Below, in pieces: positions 26,139-34,691 of a stretch of 64,000 bases of DNA. Origin of the DNA: Leifsonia sp. Root1293. GTDB lineage: Bacteria > Actinomycetota > Actinomycetes > Actinomycetales > Microbacteriaceae. Made by a program: the position numbers and the translations under genes. Each line of letters begins with the position of its first letter. Position 1 is the first letter of the stretch. The notes beneath the pieces are model-generated. The model was not told the DNA's origin. It saw nothing but the letters and a program-made list of their open reading frames with translations, and did no database searches. The stretch covers positions 72,361 to 136,360 of the forward strand of contig NZ_LMEH01000001.1 of NCBI RefSeq assembly GCF_001425325.1, in the 5' to 3' direction.

Positions 26139-27214
26139 GTGCAGGAGAACCCTTCGTCGACGTCGTCATCGCGGTGCACGATCCGCGGCGTCGTATCGAT
26201 CGTGCCGTCGGCTCGGTGCTCGCCGCATCCCCGTCGACGGCTGCGCGGGTCACTGTTGTCGCCCACGGCATCTCCGCCGGGGTCCTGGCAGACGCCCTCG
26301 CCCCGTTCGCAGGGGATACGCGGCTCCGCGTCGTCGAATACGCGGACGGGCTGCGCTCCCCGGCCGGCCCCTTCAATCACGGTCTTGGTATGGCGACGGG
26401 GACCTACGTGTCGATCATGGGATCGGACGACTTCCTCGAGCACGGCGCACTCGATGCATGGGCCGAACACGTGCGCTCGCACCGAACCGACTACCTGATA
26501 GCCCGACTGCGCGACCAGTCCGGAGCAGTATGGCGTGATCCGCTCACGCGGCCGTTCCGGAGTCGGCGACTCGATCCTGTGCGTGACCGGCTGAACTACC
26601 GCGCCGCGCCCCTCGGCCTGATACGAAGGTCATATCTGCAGAGCACCGGCGTCGCGCTGACGGCGGGGTTCGCCACTGGTGAGGACATCGAACTCGGCCT
26701 CGCATTGCTCAACGGGCGGGCTCGAATAGATTTCGGAAGCCACCTCCCCTGCTACGTGATAGGACACGACGCACCAGAACGGGTGACGCTGCTCGCGCGC
26801 TCCACCGCGGCAGAGTTCGAGGCACTGCTCCACTTGGCTGCGCAATCCTGGTCGGCGACGCTGCCCCCTCGCCGTCGTCGCGCGATCGCCATCAAACTCT
26901 GGCGCATGAACATCATTCCGGCGGTCCTCCTTCGCCAGCAGACCTCGGATTGGGCTACGGACGACCTCGACGCACTTCGCCGGGTGTCCGAATGGCTACT
27001 TCGACTGGACAGCAGTGCCGTGCGTTCCCTCTCACGGTCCGAGCGTCTGATCGTCGCTGCTGCGGCTGACCCCGACGCTGATGGCGTTGTGCAGGCCATC
27101 GCAGGGGTTCGGGCCGCAGGACCGGCTGATCGCCTGCGCACTGTCCGTCTCCTGGACTCCCTCGCGACAGACTCGTTGCTGCGGAGGGTCGTGCGCCTTC
27201 GACTGCCGCTCTGA
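26135..27214 (+). CDS. Glycosyltransferase family 2 with long C-terminal part
   Basis: The 359-residue protein begins with a GT2 domain: DVVIAVHDPRRRIDRAVGS, then AGPFNHGLGMATG and the metal motif IMGSDDFLE in place of DxD. A helical C-terminal part (about 220-359) is of unknown role. Its closest relative in the window is the protein of 29714-30844, sharing SPAGPFN-GL and the FR-S/R-RLDPV-DRL-YR-APLGL stretch. The GTG start overlaps the flippase stop by four bases. Donor and acceptor unknown. Confidence 0.82.
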   Translation: MSAGEPFVDVVIAVHDPRRRIDRAVGSVLAASPSTAARVTVVAHGISAGVLADALAPFAGDTRLRVVEYADGLRSPAGPFNHGLGMATGTYVSIMGSDDFLEHGALDAWAEHVRSHRTDYLIARLRDQSGAVWRDPLTRPFRSRRLDPVRDRLNYRAAPLGLIRRSYLQSTGVALTAGFATGEDIELGLALLNGRARIDFGSHLPCYVIGHDAPERVTLLARSTAAEFEALLHLAAQSWSATLPPRRRRAIAIKLWRMNIIPAVLLRQQTSDWATDDLDALRRVSEWLLRLDSSAVRSLSRSERLIVAAAADPDADGVVQAIAGVRAAGPADRLRTVRLLDSLATDSLLRRVVRLRLPL

Positions 27215-27273
27215 CATTCAGCGAGCCGGCCGCCGACGACGCCTTGACGGCGCCGTGAGAGGATGAGAGTGCT

Positions 27274-28524
27274 ATGGGCATTGTGAACCGAGTCATGAGC
27301 TGGCCGCGGTCCGTCGTCGATCGCACGTTGCGCAATCGCACCCGTCTGCCTCGCTTCGCGAACCGCGTGATCGACTACATTGCCGACAATCCCGACAGCC
27401 CGCTCGGCCGGATCGCTGCGCGTTCCCTCGGCACATCCGACCCCGACGAACTGCCGGCTCCGGCGGTGCGGCCCGACGCTGCAGCCTCGGTGTACATCGG
27501 GCCGACGAACTATGCGGCGCAGGGATGGCTCTGGGCGAGAGCGATCGACGCCGATCCTCGCGATGTTCGAGCGCTCAACATGGCCGTCGACGTCCCCGGC
27601 GGGTTCTCGTTCGCCGCTGACATCGAGGTGCCCGTTCCCGTCTACAACAATTCGAGAGCGTGGCAGGAGGCAGAACTCGCCGCGGTCTCCACGTTCTCGC
27701 ATGTCCTGTTCGAGGCAGAGCGGCCCCTGTTCGGGCGCCTGTATTCCCGTGATGTCGCCGCAGAGTCCCGTGTGCTGGCCGAGCGGGGACTCTCCACCGC
27801 CTTCATCTGCCACGGAGCCGACATCCGCCGTCCCAGCAGGCACCTGTCCCTCACGCCGTGGTCGCCTTTCGCGGATCACGACACCTACGTCGACAAGCTG
27901 GAACGGGATGCCGTGCGCAATCGGGCGCTGCTCGATGAACTGGGCCGTCCGACCTTCGTCTCCACGCCCGACCTGCTCGTCGACGTACCCTACGCCACCT
28001 GGTGTCCTGTCGTGATCGACCCGGCCCGCTGGAAGGGCGAGGTCGACGATGTGGAGCGGCGCCGTCCCGTCGTCGTCCATGTCCCGAGTAAATCGACTGT
28101 GAAGGGAACGCATCTCATCGAGCCATCCCTGCGCCGCCTGGACGCCTCTGGGGTGATCGAATACCTGACCATCACGGGTGTCCCATCGGCGCAGATGCCA
28201 GCGGTGTACGGTCGGGCGGACATCGTGCTCGACCAGTTCCGCCTGGGATCCTACGGTGTCGCTGCCTGTGAGGCCATGGCCGCTGGTCGCGTGGTCGTCG
28301 GACATGTCCTCGACTCGGTGCGCGACGTCGTGGTGCGCCAGACCGGGCGTGAGCTGCCGATCGTCGAGGCGACCCCCGACACGCTCGAGGATGTGCTCGT
28401 GGACCTCATCAACGACCCTGCTCGTCGGGCGGCTGTCGGGCGGGCAGGCTCCGAGTTCGTGCGCATCGTGCATGACGGCCGGCTGAGCGCGAGCGTGCTG
28501 CTCGACGGATGGGTGCTCGCCTGA
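27274..28524 (+). CDS. Uncharacterised GT-B-like protein, second of three paralogues
   Basis: This 416-residue protein is a paralogue of the proteins at 21859-23127 and 28524-29717. Shared motifs include NYAAQGWLWARA, CHGADIRRPSRH, WSPF, FVSTPDLLVDVP, PVVIDPARW, KGTHLIEPSLRRL and LDQFRLGSYGVAACEAMAAG. The last has the two-glutamate pattern of GT4 nucleotide-sugar sites. No membrane segment or signal peptide. It is followed at once by the third paralogue (TGATG), so the two probably act in succession or as partners. Function not established. Confidence 0.75.
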   Translation: MGIVNRVMSWPRSVVDRTLRNRTRLPRFANRVIDYIADNPDSPLGRIAARSLGTSDPDELPAPAVRPDAAASVYIGPTNYAAQGWLWARAIDADPRDVRALNMAVDVPGGFSFAADIEVPVPVYNNSRAWQEAELAAVSTFSHVLFEAERPLFGRLYSRDVAAESRVLAERGLSTAFICHGADIRRPSRHLSLTPWSPFADHDTYVDKLERDAVRNRALLDELGRPTFVSTPDLLVDVPYATWCPVVIDPARWKGEVDDVERRRPVVVHVPSKSTVKGTHLIEPSLRRLDASGVIEYLTITGVPSAQMPAVYGRADIVLDQFRLGSYGVAACEAMAAGRVVVGHVLDSVRDVVVRQTGRELPIVEATPDTLEDVLVDLINDPARRAAVGRAGSEFVRIVHDGRLSASVLLDGWVLA

Positions 28525-29717
28525 TGCGCCTGCCCAGCACGCTCGAGCTCTGGCGGGCAATGCCGTCTTGGATCCAGGATCCGCTCTCAGTCGCCATCGC
28601 GCGCTTCAAAGGCGAGAGGGTGCCCGGGCCCCCGAGCCCTGCCGACCGGCCGATCCGTCTGATGATCGCCCCAGCCAACTATGCCGGTCAGGGATATCGC
28701 TGGGCGCGGGCCGTCGAGGCGAACCCGCGAGTCGCGGCGATGAACATGGTCTACGACTCCATCAATCCGTTCGGCTATCCTGTCGACTACCCTGTTCCCG
28801 GCCGGATCGCAGGGCATTCAAGACGTTGGCAGAAGGCTCAACTCGCCACAATCATCCAACGCTTCACCCACATGCTCATCGAGGCGGAGATGCAACCCCT
28901 CGGCAGTCTCTTCGGCGGTGACGTGGTCGCTCAGGCCCGTGCTATCCGCGACGGTGGGGTTCGGATCGGCATGGTATGCCACGGTTCGGATATTCGCCTG
29001 CCCTCTCGCCACGCTGCAGCCGATCCGTGGTCGCCGTTCCACAATGACGAATGGGTGCCGGTCGCTGCTCTCGAGAAGGTAGTTCTGGGAAACCTGCGTG
29101 TACTCGGTGACCTCGGCGCGCCGACCTTCGTGTCGACTCCGGGCCTCCTGCTCGACGTCCCAGACGCGCATCTGCTTCCTGTGGTCATCGACCCCGAGGT
29201 CTGGGTGCAACCCACGCCGATCCTCGAACGCGTCCGACCTCGTGTGCTGCACGTCCCGTCGAACCCGCTGGTGAAGGGCACCGCCGAGATCACTCCGACT
29301 CTCACCCGCCTGCACGAGGAAGGGATCATCGAGTACGCCACCGTCTCGAACGTCACCCACGCTGAGATGCCCACCCTGTTCGGCGGAGCTGACGTAGTCC
29401 TGGACCAGTTCCGTCTCGGCGATTACGGGGTGGCGGCATGCGAGGTTATGGCTTCCGGACGCCTGGTCGTCTCGCACGTGAGCGAGCAGGCCCGAGCGGC
29501 GGTCGTGGCCGAGACCGGTATCGAGCTGCCCGTCGTGGAGGCGGACATCGGGTCTCTCGAGGGTGTACTCCGCGACGTCGTGGCGCGACGTGAGCACTAT
29601 CGATCTGTCGCAGCTGCAGGGCCGAGCTTCGTTCGGCAGGTACACGACGGCCGGATGTCTCGCCGCGTCCTGGAGAACCGCCTGCTGTTCGCGTCAGGGG
29701 AGTCGGTACAACCCTAG
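28524..29717 (+). CDS. Uncharacterised GT-B-like protein, third of three paralogues
   Basis: The protein (397 residues) carries the family motifs NYAGQGYRWARA, CHGSDIRLPSRH, WSPF, FVSTPGLLLDVP, PVVIDPEVW, KGTAEITPTLTRL and LDQFRLGDYGVAACEVMASG. It is closer to the second paralogue than to the first in several of these. ATG 28524 shares a base with the preceding stop; ATG 28509 would give a 16-base overlap and is possible. Its TAG lies in a CTAG that also contains the stop of the convergent GT2 gene. Confidence 0.75.
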   Translation: MRLPSTLELWRAMPSWIQDPLSVAIARFKGERVPGPPSPADRPIRLMIAPANYAGQGYRWARAVEANPRVAAMNMVYDSINPFGYPVDYPVPGRIAGHSRRWQKAQLATIIQRFTHMLIEAEMQPLGSLFGGDVVAQARAIRDGGVRIGMVCHGSDIRLPSRHAAADPWSPFHNDEWVPVAALEKVVLGNLRVLGDLGAPTFVSTPGLLLDVPDAHLLPVVIDPEVWVQPTPILERVRPRVLHVPSNPLVKGTAEITPTLTRLHEEGIIEYATVSNVTHAEMPTLFGGADVVLDQFRLGDYGVAACEVMASGRLVVSHVSEQARAAVVAETGIELPVVEADIGSLEGVLRDVVARREHYRSVAAAGPSFVRQVHDGRMSRRVLENRLLFASGESVQP

Positions 29718-30844
29718 CGCTTCGCCACACGCCAGCGACGGGGAACCTCGGCGAGCGCGAGCGCTGATGCCGCTGAGAATCGGATGGGGGCCTCGGCGTG
29801 CATCAGTCTGGTGAGTCGTCGCGGAATGAGGGAAGCGACGGCCAGGCGCTTCCTTCGACGGATTGCCAGCGTTCCCAGGGCACGCGCGGAAGAGGACGCA
29901 TCGAGGATCGCATCGAGAAGGTCGCGATCGGCCCGGGAGAGCATCTCCTCGATTCCGTGCCCGGCTGCGAGCAGGACCTTGGCCACTCCTGCCAGTTCAC
30001 GCCTGTCCGTCGGGGACCAGAGAGCCGGGTCGGGTCGGTTGGATACTGCGCCGAAGAGGTGGATGCGCAGGAATTTGGCGACGAGTGAGGACTGGGCGGG
30101 GGGAGACAGGTGGCCGAACCACGAACTTCCGACAGTCGAGGCCAGGAAGGAGAATTCGTCGCCGATCGATCGCGTCGTGCGAGTCACGCGATCGCTTGAG
30201 TCGTCATTGAGTCGATAAGCCGGGGCCGAGCGCGCCGAGGAGATGCGCCTGCCGGAGAACCATATGCGGGAGACGTACGGAAGGTCCTCGCCGGACTGCA
30301 CGCCTTCGGCGAACCGAAGTCCACCGAAGGCCGCGCGCGACACCAAGCCGAGTGGAGCGCTGCGATAACTCAGGCGATCCTTCACGGGGTCGAGACGGCT
30401 TCGTCGGAACGGGCGCGTCGGCGGCGTCGGGACTGCAGATCCGTCGGCATGCCTTAGGCACGCGATCACGACATCGGCCCGATCGCTGTCCGCCACAGAA
30501 AGCCATGCATCGATCGCGCCGGGCTCGAGTTCGTCGTCGGAGCCGAGCACGGACGTGAACGGCGCCGTGGAGTGGTCGAGGCCGAGGTTGAACGGTCCTG
30601 CCGGGCTGGCGATGCCGTCGTGGAGTTCGAGGATCCGGAGACGGGTGTCGCCGATGTAATCCGACAACCGGGCGACGACGAGCGCTGCCTCCGTGTTGTG
30701 GACCACCACGCTGACCCGCACCGGCGCCGTCGTATGGAGGAGCACGGAGCCGACGGCGCGCTCCACGGGTCGGGCGGGACTGTGCACGGCGACCACGACA
30801 TCCACGGACGGGGACGCCACGTCGTCATCCTCCGGTGGCAGCAC
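29714..30844 (-). CDS. Glycosyltransferase family 2 with long C-terminal part
   Basis: This 376-residue protein is a paralogue of the one at 26135-27214. The GT2 domain shows VDVVVAVHSPARPVERAVGS, SPAGPFNLGLDHS and the metal motif VLGSDDELEPG. A helical C-terminal region follows, ending in a basic tail. It starts with GTG six bases after a TAGTTT -10 element. It is convergent with the third GT-B-like paralogue, their stop codons overlapping in one CTAG, and divergent from the epimerase gene. Sugar specificity unknown. Confidence 0.82.
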   Translation of the reverse strand: MLPPEDDDVASPSVDVVVAVHSPARPVERAVGSVLLHTTAPVRVSVVVHNTEAALVVARLSDYIGDTRLRILELHDGIASPAGPFNLGLDHSTAPFTSVLGSDDELEPGAIDAWLSVADSDRADVVIACLRHADGSAVPTPPTRPFRRSRLDPVKDRLSYRSAPLGLVSRAAFGGLRFAEGVQSGEDLPYVSRIWFSGRRISSARSAPAYRLNDDSSDRVTRTTRSIGDEFSFLASTVGSSWFGHLSPPAQSSLVAKFLRIHLFGAVSNRPDPALWSPTDRRELAGVAKVLLAAGHGIEEMLSRADRDLLDAILDASSSARALGTLAIRRRKRLAVASLIPRRLTRLMHAEAPIRFSAASALALAEVPRRWRVAKR

Positions 30845-30850
30845 ATGTCA

Positions 30851-30856
30851 AAACTA
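30851..30856 (-). promoter_or_regulatory. -10 element of the GT2 gene, leaderless type
   Basis: TAGTTT on the minus strand ends six bases before the GTG at 30844. No Shine-Dalgarno sequence. Confidence 0.5.
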
Positions 30857-30934
30857 TCAGCCCCGCACCGGCCCGCATCTTCCACCATGTCGCGGTGTCG
30901 GCTGGGAACGAGACTGATGTTCGGCCGGCCGGAA

Positions 30935-30940
30935 TAGACT
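30935..30940 (+). promoter_or_regulatory. -10 element of the 2-epimerase gene, leaderless type
   Basis: TAGACT ends eight bases before the GTG at 30949. The same hexamer with six or seven bases of spacing precedes the dehydrogenase gene (33268) and rmlC (39014). Confidence 0.55.
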
Positions 30941-30948
30941 CGGGCATC

Positions 30949-32019
30949 GTGAAGATTCTCAGCGTCGTGGGTGCCAGACCCCAGTTCGTCAAGCTCGCTC
31001 CCATCGCCCATGCTGCCGGGGCGGCGGGCGTGGAACACGTCATCGTGCACACCGGCCAGCACTATGATCCGATGCTCTCGGACGTCTTCTTCGACGAGCT
31101 CGGCATCCCCGCTCCCGCGGTACATCTCGGCATAGGCTCCGGATCGCACGGCGTGCAGACGGGTGCGATGCTCTCGGCGCTCGATGCAGTACTCGACGAG
31201 CATCGGCCTGATTGGGTGCTCGTATATGGCGACACGAACTCCACCATCGCCGCCACCCTATCGGCGGTGAAGATGCATGTCCCGGTGGCCCACCTCGAAG
31301 CCGGCCTGCGGTCGTTCAACAGGCGCATGCCCGAGGAGCACAATCGCGTGCTCACGGATCATGCAGCCGATCTGCTTCTCGCCCCGACGGCTGTCGCCGT
31401 CGCTCACCTCGATCGCGAGGGCCTGAGCGACCGCACAGTGCTGGTCGGAGACGTCATGACCGATGTGCTCCTCGCTGAGCGCGCCCGTCTGTGCGGTGCC
31501 CCATCGGCTCTCGCGATGGAACTCGGGCTCACGCCCGGCCGCTTCTCCGTCGCCACCATCCACCGCGCCGAGAACACCGACGACCCGGTGCGCCTGGCGC
31601 AGATCGCCGATGTCCTCTCCGCACTTGATCATCCTGTCATCCTGCTCGCACACCCCCGTCTGGTCGCGAGGGCGGCGGAGCACGGCATCTCCTTGACCCG
31701 TGGTTCGCTCCTGGCCCATCCTCCGCTCGCCTATTCCGAACTCATCGCTGCGGCGATCGCCAGTCGCGGAATCATCACGGACTCCGGTGGACTGCAGAAG
31801 GAGGCGTTCCTGCTGCGTGTTCCGTGCACGACGATTCGCACCGAGACCGAATGGGTCGAGACCGTCGAACTGGGGTGGAACGTGCTGGCGAACTCCGCCC
31901 AAGAGATCGCCGCCGCCGTTGGGCGCGAATTCCCGCCTGCCACCGACGCCGCACCGTACGGTGACGGTCACGCTGCGATCCGAGTCATCGGTGAATTGGT
32001 GTCGCGCTCAGCACGATGA
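30949..32019 (+). CDS. Non-hydrolysing UDP-sugar 2-epimerase (WecB/WbpI-like)
   Basis: This 356-residue GT-B-fold enzyme inverts C2 of UDP-GlcNAc or of UDP-2,3-diacetamido-glucuronate. It has SVVGARPQFVKLAP, HTGQHYD, the YGDTNST segment, the core HLEAGLRSF followed by RMPEEHNR, and TDSGGLQKEAF with the catalytic-region glutamate. Plain WecB and WbpI cannot be told apart by eye. The presence of WbpB/D/E-like genes in the same cluster favours WbpI. GTG 30949 was chosen for its promoter spacing and the family start. Confidence 0.9.
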   Translation: MKILSVVGARPQFVKLAPIAHAAGAAGVEHVIVHTGQHYDPMLSDVFFDELGIPAPAVHLGIGSGSHGVQTGAMLSALDAVLDEHRPDWVLVYGDTNSTIAATLSAVKMHVPVAHLEAGLRSFNRRMPEEHNRVLTDHAADLLLAPTAVAVAHLDREGLSDRTVLVGDVMTDVLLAERARLCGAPSALAMELGLTPGRFSVATIHRAENTDDPVRLAQIADVLSALDHPVILLAHPRLVARAAEHGISLTRGSLLAHPPLAYSELIAAAIASRGIITDSGGLQKEAFLLRVPCTTIRTETEWVETVELGWNVLANSAQEIAAAVGREFPPATDAAPYGDGHAAIRVIGELVSRSAR

Positions 32020-32050
32020 CCAGCGGCGCATCGAGGAGTTCAAGCCGATC

Positions 32051-33202
32051 TCAGCCCTCGGCGATGGCTGGATTCCGCCGCGCCCGTCGAGCCGTCACCA
32101 GGCCTTGTTGCCAGCGTCGAAGTATGCCCTCCACTGGCTTCTCGACCCAGAGGTGGAGCGCGGCAGCGGCGGCGACGGCGAGCAGGAGCAATACGGCGAA
32201 CCATCCCAGGTTCGCCCATCGTGCCGGTTGCGGCCCGAGGAGGCTCAGCGCTGTGTAGATGATCGTGGCGTGGACCAGGTAGAACGCGAACGACCACTCG
32301 CCGAGGGCCACCATCGGGCGTGATGCGACCCAACCGGCTCTTCCGCGCAGGTTGGCACTCGCGGTGGTGACGATGAGCACCGCACAGAGGACGGTCACGA
32401 ATTCGCTCGTATACGGCGACACCACGATATAGGCGGGCCGGAAGGTCTCGACTCCCTCCAGCCCGACGATGACGAGGAAGTAGGCGACTATGGCGATCGC
32501 GCCAACGACGGGATGCAGGCGCGGGCGCCAGCCCTGACGCATAGCCCATGCCAAGCACATACCGAGCACGAACTCATTGAGGCGCAGGACGGGCCACGGC
32601 AGCTGTGCGAGCCAGCTGGTCGGGTCGAGTTCGATGGCGACCCGCGTCGCAACGGCGAAGACGACGACTCCGCCGGCCGCCACGAGGGCACCTCGCTTGC
32701 CGAGACGCGATAGGAGCGGTGAGATGAACGGATGCAGCGCGTAGAAGAACGACTCGATCGTGAGGGTCCACGCTGCCGGATTTCCAGAGAACAGGATCAC
32801 GGGGTCGCGTGACCAGCCCTGCAGGAGAAAGACCGAGAGCAGCAGTATCCCGAAGCTGAAAGGCTTCACCCACCACTGGGCGGGGTCAGGAGTTGAGCTG
32901 TAGAAGACCGGGACGGCGATCAGGAGGGTCACGAAGGCGAGAGGCCAGATCCGAGCGAAACGACGCCAGTAGAACGTGCTCTTCGCAGTGCCAGGACGCA
33001 TCGACCAGGTGAGCACGAAACCCGAGAGCACGAAGAAGAACGTCACTCCGAAGAACCCGAACTGCAGGAAGCTTGATGCGATCGGGGGCAGAGGAGCGAA
33101 GACCAGCATGTGGTAGCCGAAGACGACGAAGGCCGCCCACCACCGCAATCCGGTGATGGCGTCGAGCCGCACGGCGTGCGCGGTACCGGTCTCAGGGGTC
33201 AC
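32051..33202 (-). CDS. Membrane acyltransferase, acyltransferase-3 (OafA) family
   Basis: The 383-residue protein has about ten membrane segments. The family motif RLDAITGLRWWAAFVVFGYH near the N-terminus places the catalytic histidine (H27), and FYWRRFARIWP follows. Members O-acetylate surface sugars at the membrane. The target here is probably one of the glycans of this cluster (inference). GTG 33202 follows a TAAACT element by eight bases. The gene is convergent with the epimerase gene, 31 bases apart, and divergent from the dehydrogenase gene. Confidence 0.88.
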   Translation of the reverse strand: MTPETGTAHAVRLDAITGLRWWAAFVVFGYHMLVFAPLPPIASSFLQFGFFGVTFFFVLSGFVLTWSMRPGTAKSTFYWRRFARIWPLAFVTLLIAVPVFYSSTPDPAQWWVKPFSFGILLLSVFLLQGWSRDPVILFSGNPAAWTLTIESFFYALHPFISPLLSRLGKRGALVAAGGVVVFAVATRVAIELDPTSWLAQLPWPVLRLNEFVLGMCLAWAMRQGWRPRLHPVVGAIAIVAYFLVIVGLEGVETFRPAYIVVSPYTSEFVTVLCAVLIVTTASANLRGRAGWVASRPMVALGEWSFAFYLVHATIIYTALSLLGPQPARWANLGWFAVLLLLAVAAAAALHLWVEKPVEGILRRWQQGLVTARRARRNPAIAEG

Positions 33203-33210
33203 GGTCGCCC

Positions 33211-33216
33211 AGTTTA
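33211..33216 (-). promoter_or_regulatory. -10 element of the acyltransferase gene, leaderless type
   Basis: TAAACT on the minus strand ends eight bases before the GTG at 33202; no ribosome binding site. It lies back to back with the dehydrogenase promoter at 33268. Confidence 0.5.
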
Positions 33217-33267
33217 CGCGAGGCCGGCTGAGGAGGCGGCATCGAGGATGCCCTCCTGCTGGGACAG

Positions 33268-33273
33268 TAGACT
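33268..33273 (+). promoter_or_regulatory. -10 element of the UDP-sugar dehydrogenase gene, leaderless type
   Basis: TAGACT ends seven bases before the GTG at 33281, without a Shine-Dalgarno sequence. No -35 box is convincing. Confidence 0.55.
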
Positions 33274-33280
33274 CGAGCCC

Positions 33281-34582
33281 GTGCGTATCGCTGTCATCGC
33301 CCTCGGTAAGATAGGGCTTCCCCTCGCTGTCCAGTTCGCCGAAAGCGGCCATGAGGTCGTCGGCGTCGACGTGAATCCCGAGGTCGTCCGCCTCGTGAAC
33401 CGAGCTGAGCAGCCGTTCCCGGGAGAGGCGCAGCTGCAGGAGAAGCTTTCAGTTCTGGTGCCGTCCGGTCGTCTGAGGGCGACCACAGACTACGCGGACG
33501 CTGTGCCCGACGCCGATGCCGTAGTGGTCGTCGTTCCTCTTTTCGTCGACAACGACAGTTGGGAGCCCGACTTCGGGTGGATGGATGGCGCCACGCGATC
33601 CGTCGGGGACCACCTCACCGCTGGGACACTGATCTCGTATGAGACGACCCTCCCAGTCGGCACCACACGGAATCGGTGGAAGCCCATGCTGGAGGAACAT
33701 TCAGGACTGGTCGAGGGAGACGACTTCGACGTCGTCTTCTCCCCGGAACGGGTGCTCACCGGACGCGTCTTCGCAGACCTGCGGAAGTATCCGAAACTGG
33801 TGGGAGGACTGAGCGCCGCCGGTGCCGAGAAGGCGCGAGCCTTCTACGAAGCTGTGCTGCAGTTCGACGACCGAACTGATCTTGCGCGTGCCAACGGCGT
33901 CTGGGATCTCGGAAGCGCCGAGGCGGCCGAGATGGCCAAGCTTGCGGAGACCACCTACCGGGATGTGAACATCGGCCTCGCCAACCAGTTCGCCCTCTTC
34001 GCCGAGCAGGTGGGTGTCGACGTCTACCAGGTGATCGAAGCTTGCAACTCGCAGCCGTACAGTCACATCCATCGGCCCGGCATTGCGGTCGGCGGCCACT
34101 GCATCCCCGTGTATCCGCGCCTGTATCTAGCCACCGACCGCGAGGCGGACATCGTGCGTACCGCCCGACTGCTGAACGCCTCGATGCCGGCACGGACCGT
34201 CGCCAACGCGGCGGGGATCCTCGGAGATCTCACGGGGCTCCGAGCAGTCGTGCTCGGCGCCGCCTACCGTGGCGGCGTCAAGGAGACGGCGTTCTCCGGC
34301 GTCTTCGCGACGATCGAGGCACTGCGTGAGCACGGTGCATCCGTTCTCGTGCACGACCCCCTCTACACGGACGATGAACTCCGCGCCTTCGGCTGGGAGC
34401 CGTTCGCGATCGGCGATTCGGTCGACCTGGCCATCGTTCAGGCCGACCATGCCGACTACAAGGACCTGGCACCGGCGGACCTGCCCGGAGTGCGACTGCT
34501 CGTCGACGGCCGCAACACCACGGATGCCGCCCGTTGGGCCGGTACTCCGCGCCTGGTCATCGGTGGTGGCGGGGTCCACTAG
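33281..34582 (+). CDS. UDP-N-acetyl-hexosamine 6-dehydrogenase (WbpA/WecC-like)
   Basis: This 433-residue NAD-dependent enzyme oxidises C6 of UDP-GlcNAc or UDP-ManNAc twice to the uronate. It has the N-terminal Rossmann motif IALGKIGLPLA, a TLPVGTTR segment and SPERVLTGR. The catalytic cysteine is in VGGHCIPVYP at about residue 274, followed by the C-terminal UDP-binding domain (GAAYRGGVKETAFS). If it is WbpA-like it starts the pathway continued by the genes at 18004-20697; if WecC-like it would form UDP-ManNAcA with the epimerase. GTG 33281 is chosen from the promoter spacing. Confidence 0.9.
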   Translation: MRIAVIALGKIGLPLAVQFAESGHEVVGVDVNPEVVRLVNRAEQPFPGEAQLQEKLSVLVPSGRLRATTDYADAVPDADAVVVVVPLFVDNDSWEPDFGWMDGATRSVGDHLTAGTLISYETTLPVGTTRNRWKPMLEEHSGLVEGDDFDVVFSPERVLTGRVFADLRKYPKLVGGLSAAGAEKARAFYEAVLQFDDRTDLARANGVWDLGSAEAAEMAKLAETTYRDVNIGLANQFALFAEQVGVDVYQVIEACNSQPYSHIHRPGIAVGGHCIPVYPRLYLATDREADIVRTARLLNASMPARTVANAAGILGDLTGLRAVVLGAAYRGGVKETAFSGVFATIEALREHGASVLVHDPLYTDDELRAFGWEPFAIGDSVDLAIVQADHADYKDLAPADLPGVRLLVDGRNTTDAARWAGTPRLVIGGGGVH

Positions 34583-34691
34583 CCGACATGCTCGTTGGAG
34601 CCCCGACGTAATCCGCTTGCCCTGCTCGCTCAGACCCGGACGCAGCCCCCGGCCGAAGCGCACGGGATCGCCTCGGACAGCAGGGACGCTT

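Noticed and set aside
26752-28560. 602-codon minus-strand frame
   Set aside because: Antisense of a GT2 gene and the second GT-B-like paralogue; no family motif.
18004-34582. Recent horizontal island carried by a mobile element
   Set aside because: Some genes seem richer in A/T-ending codons, but I found no integrase, transposase, tRNA or flanking repeats, and did not measure composition.
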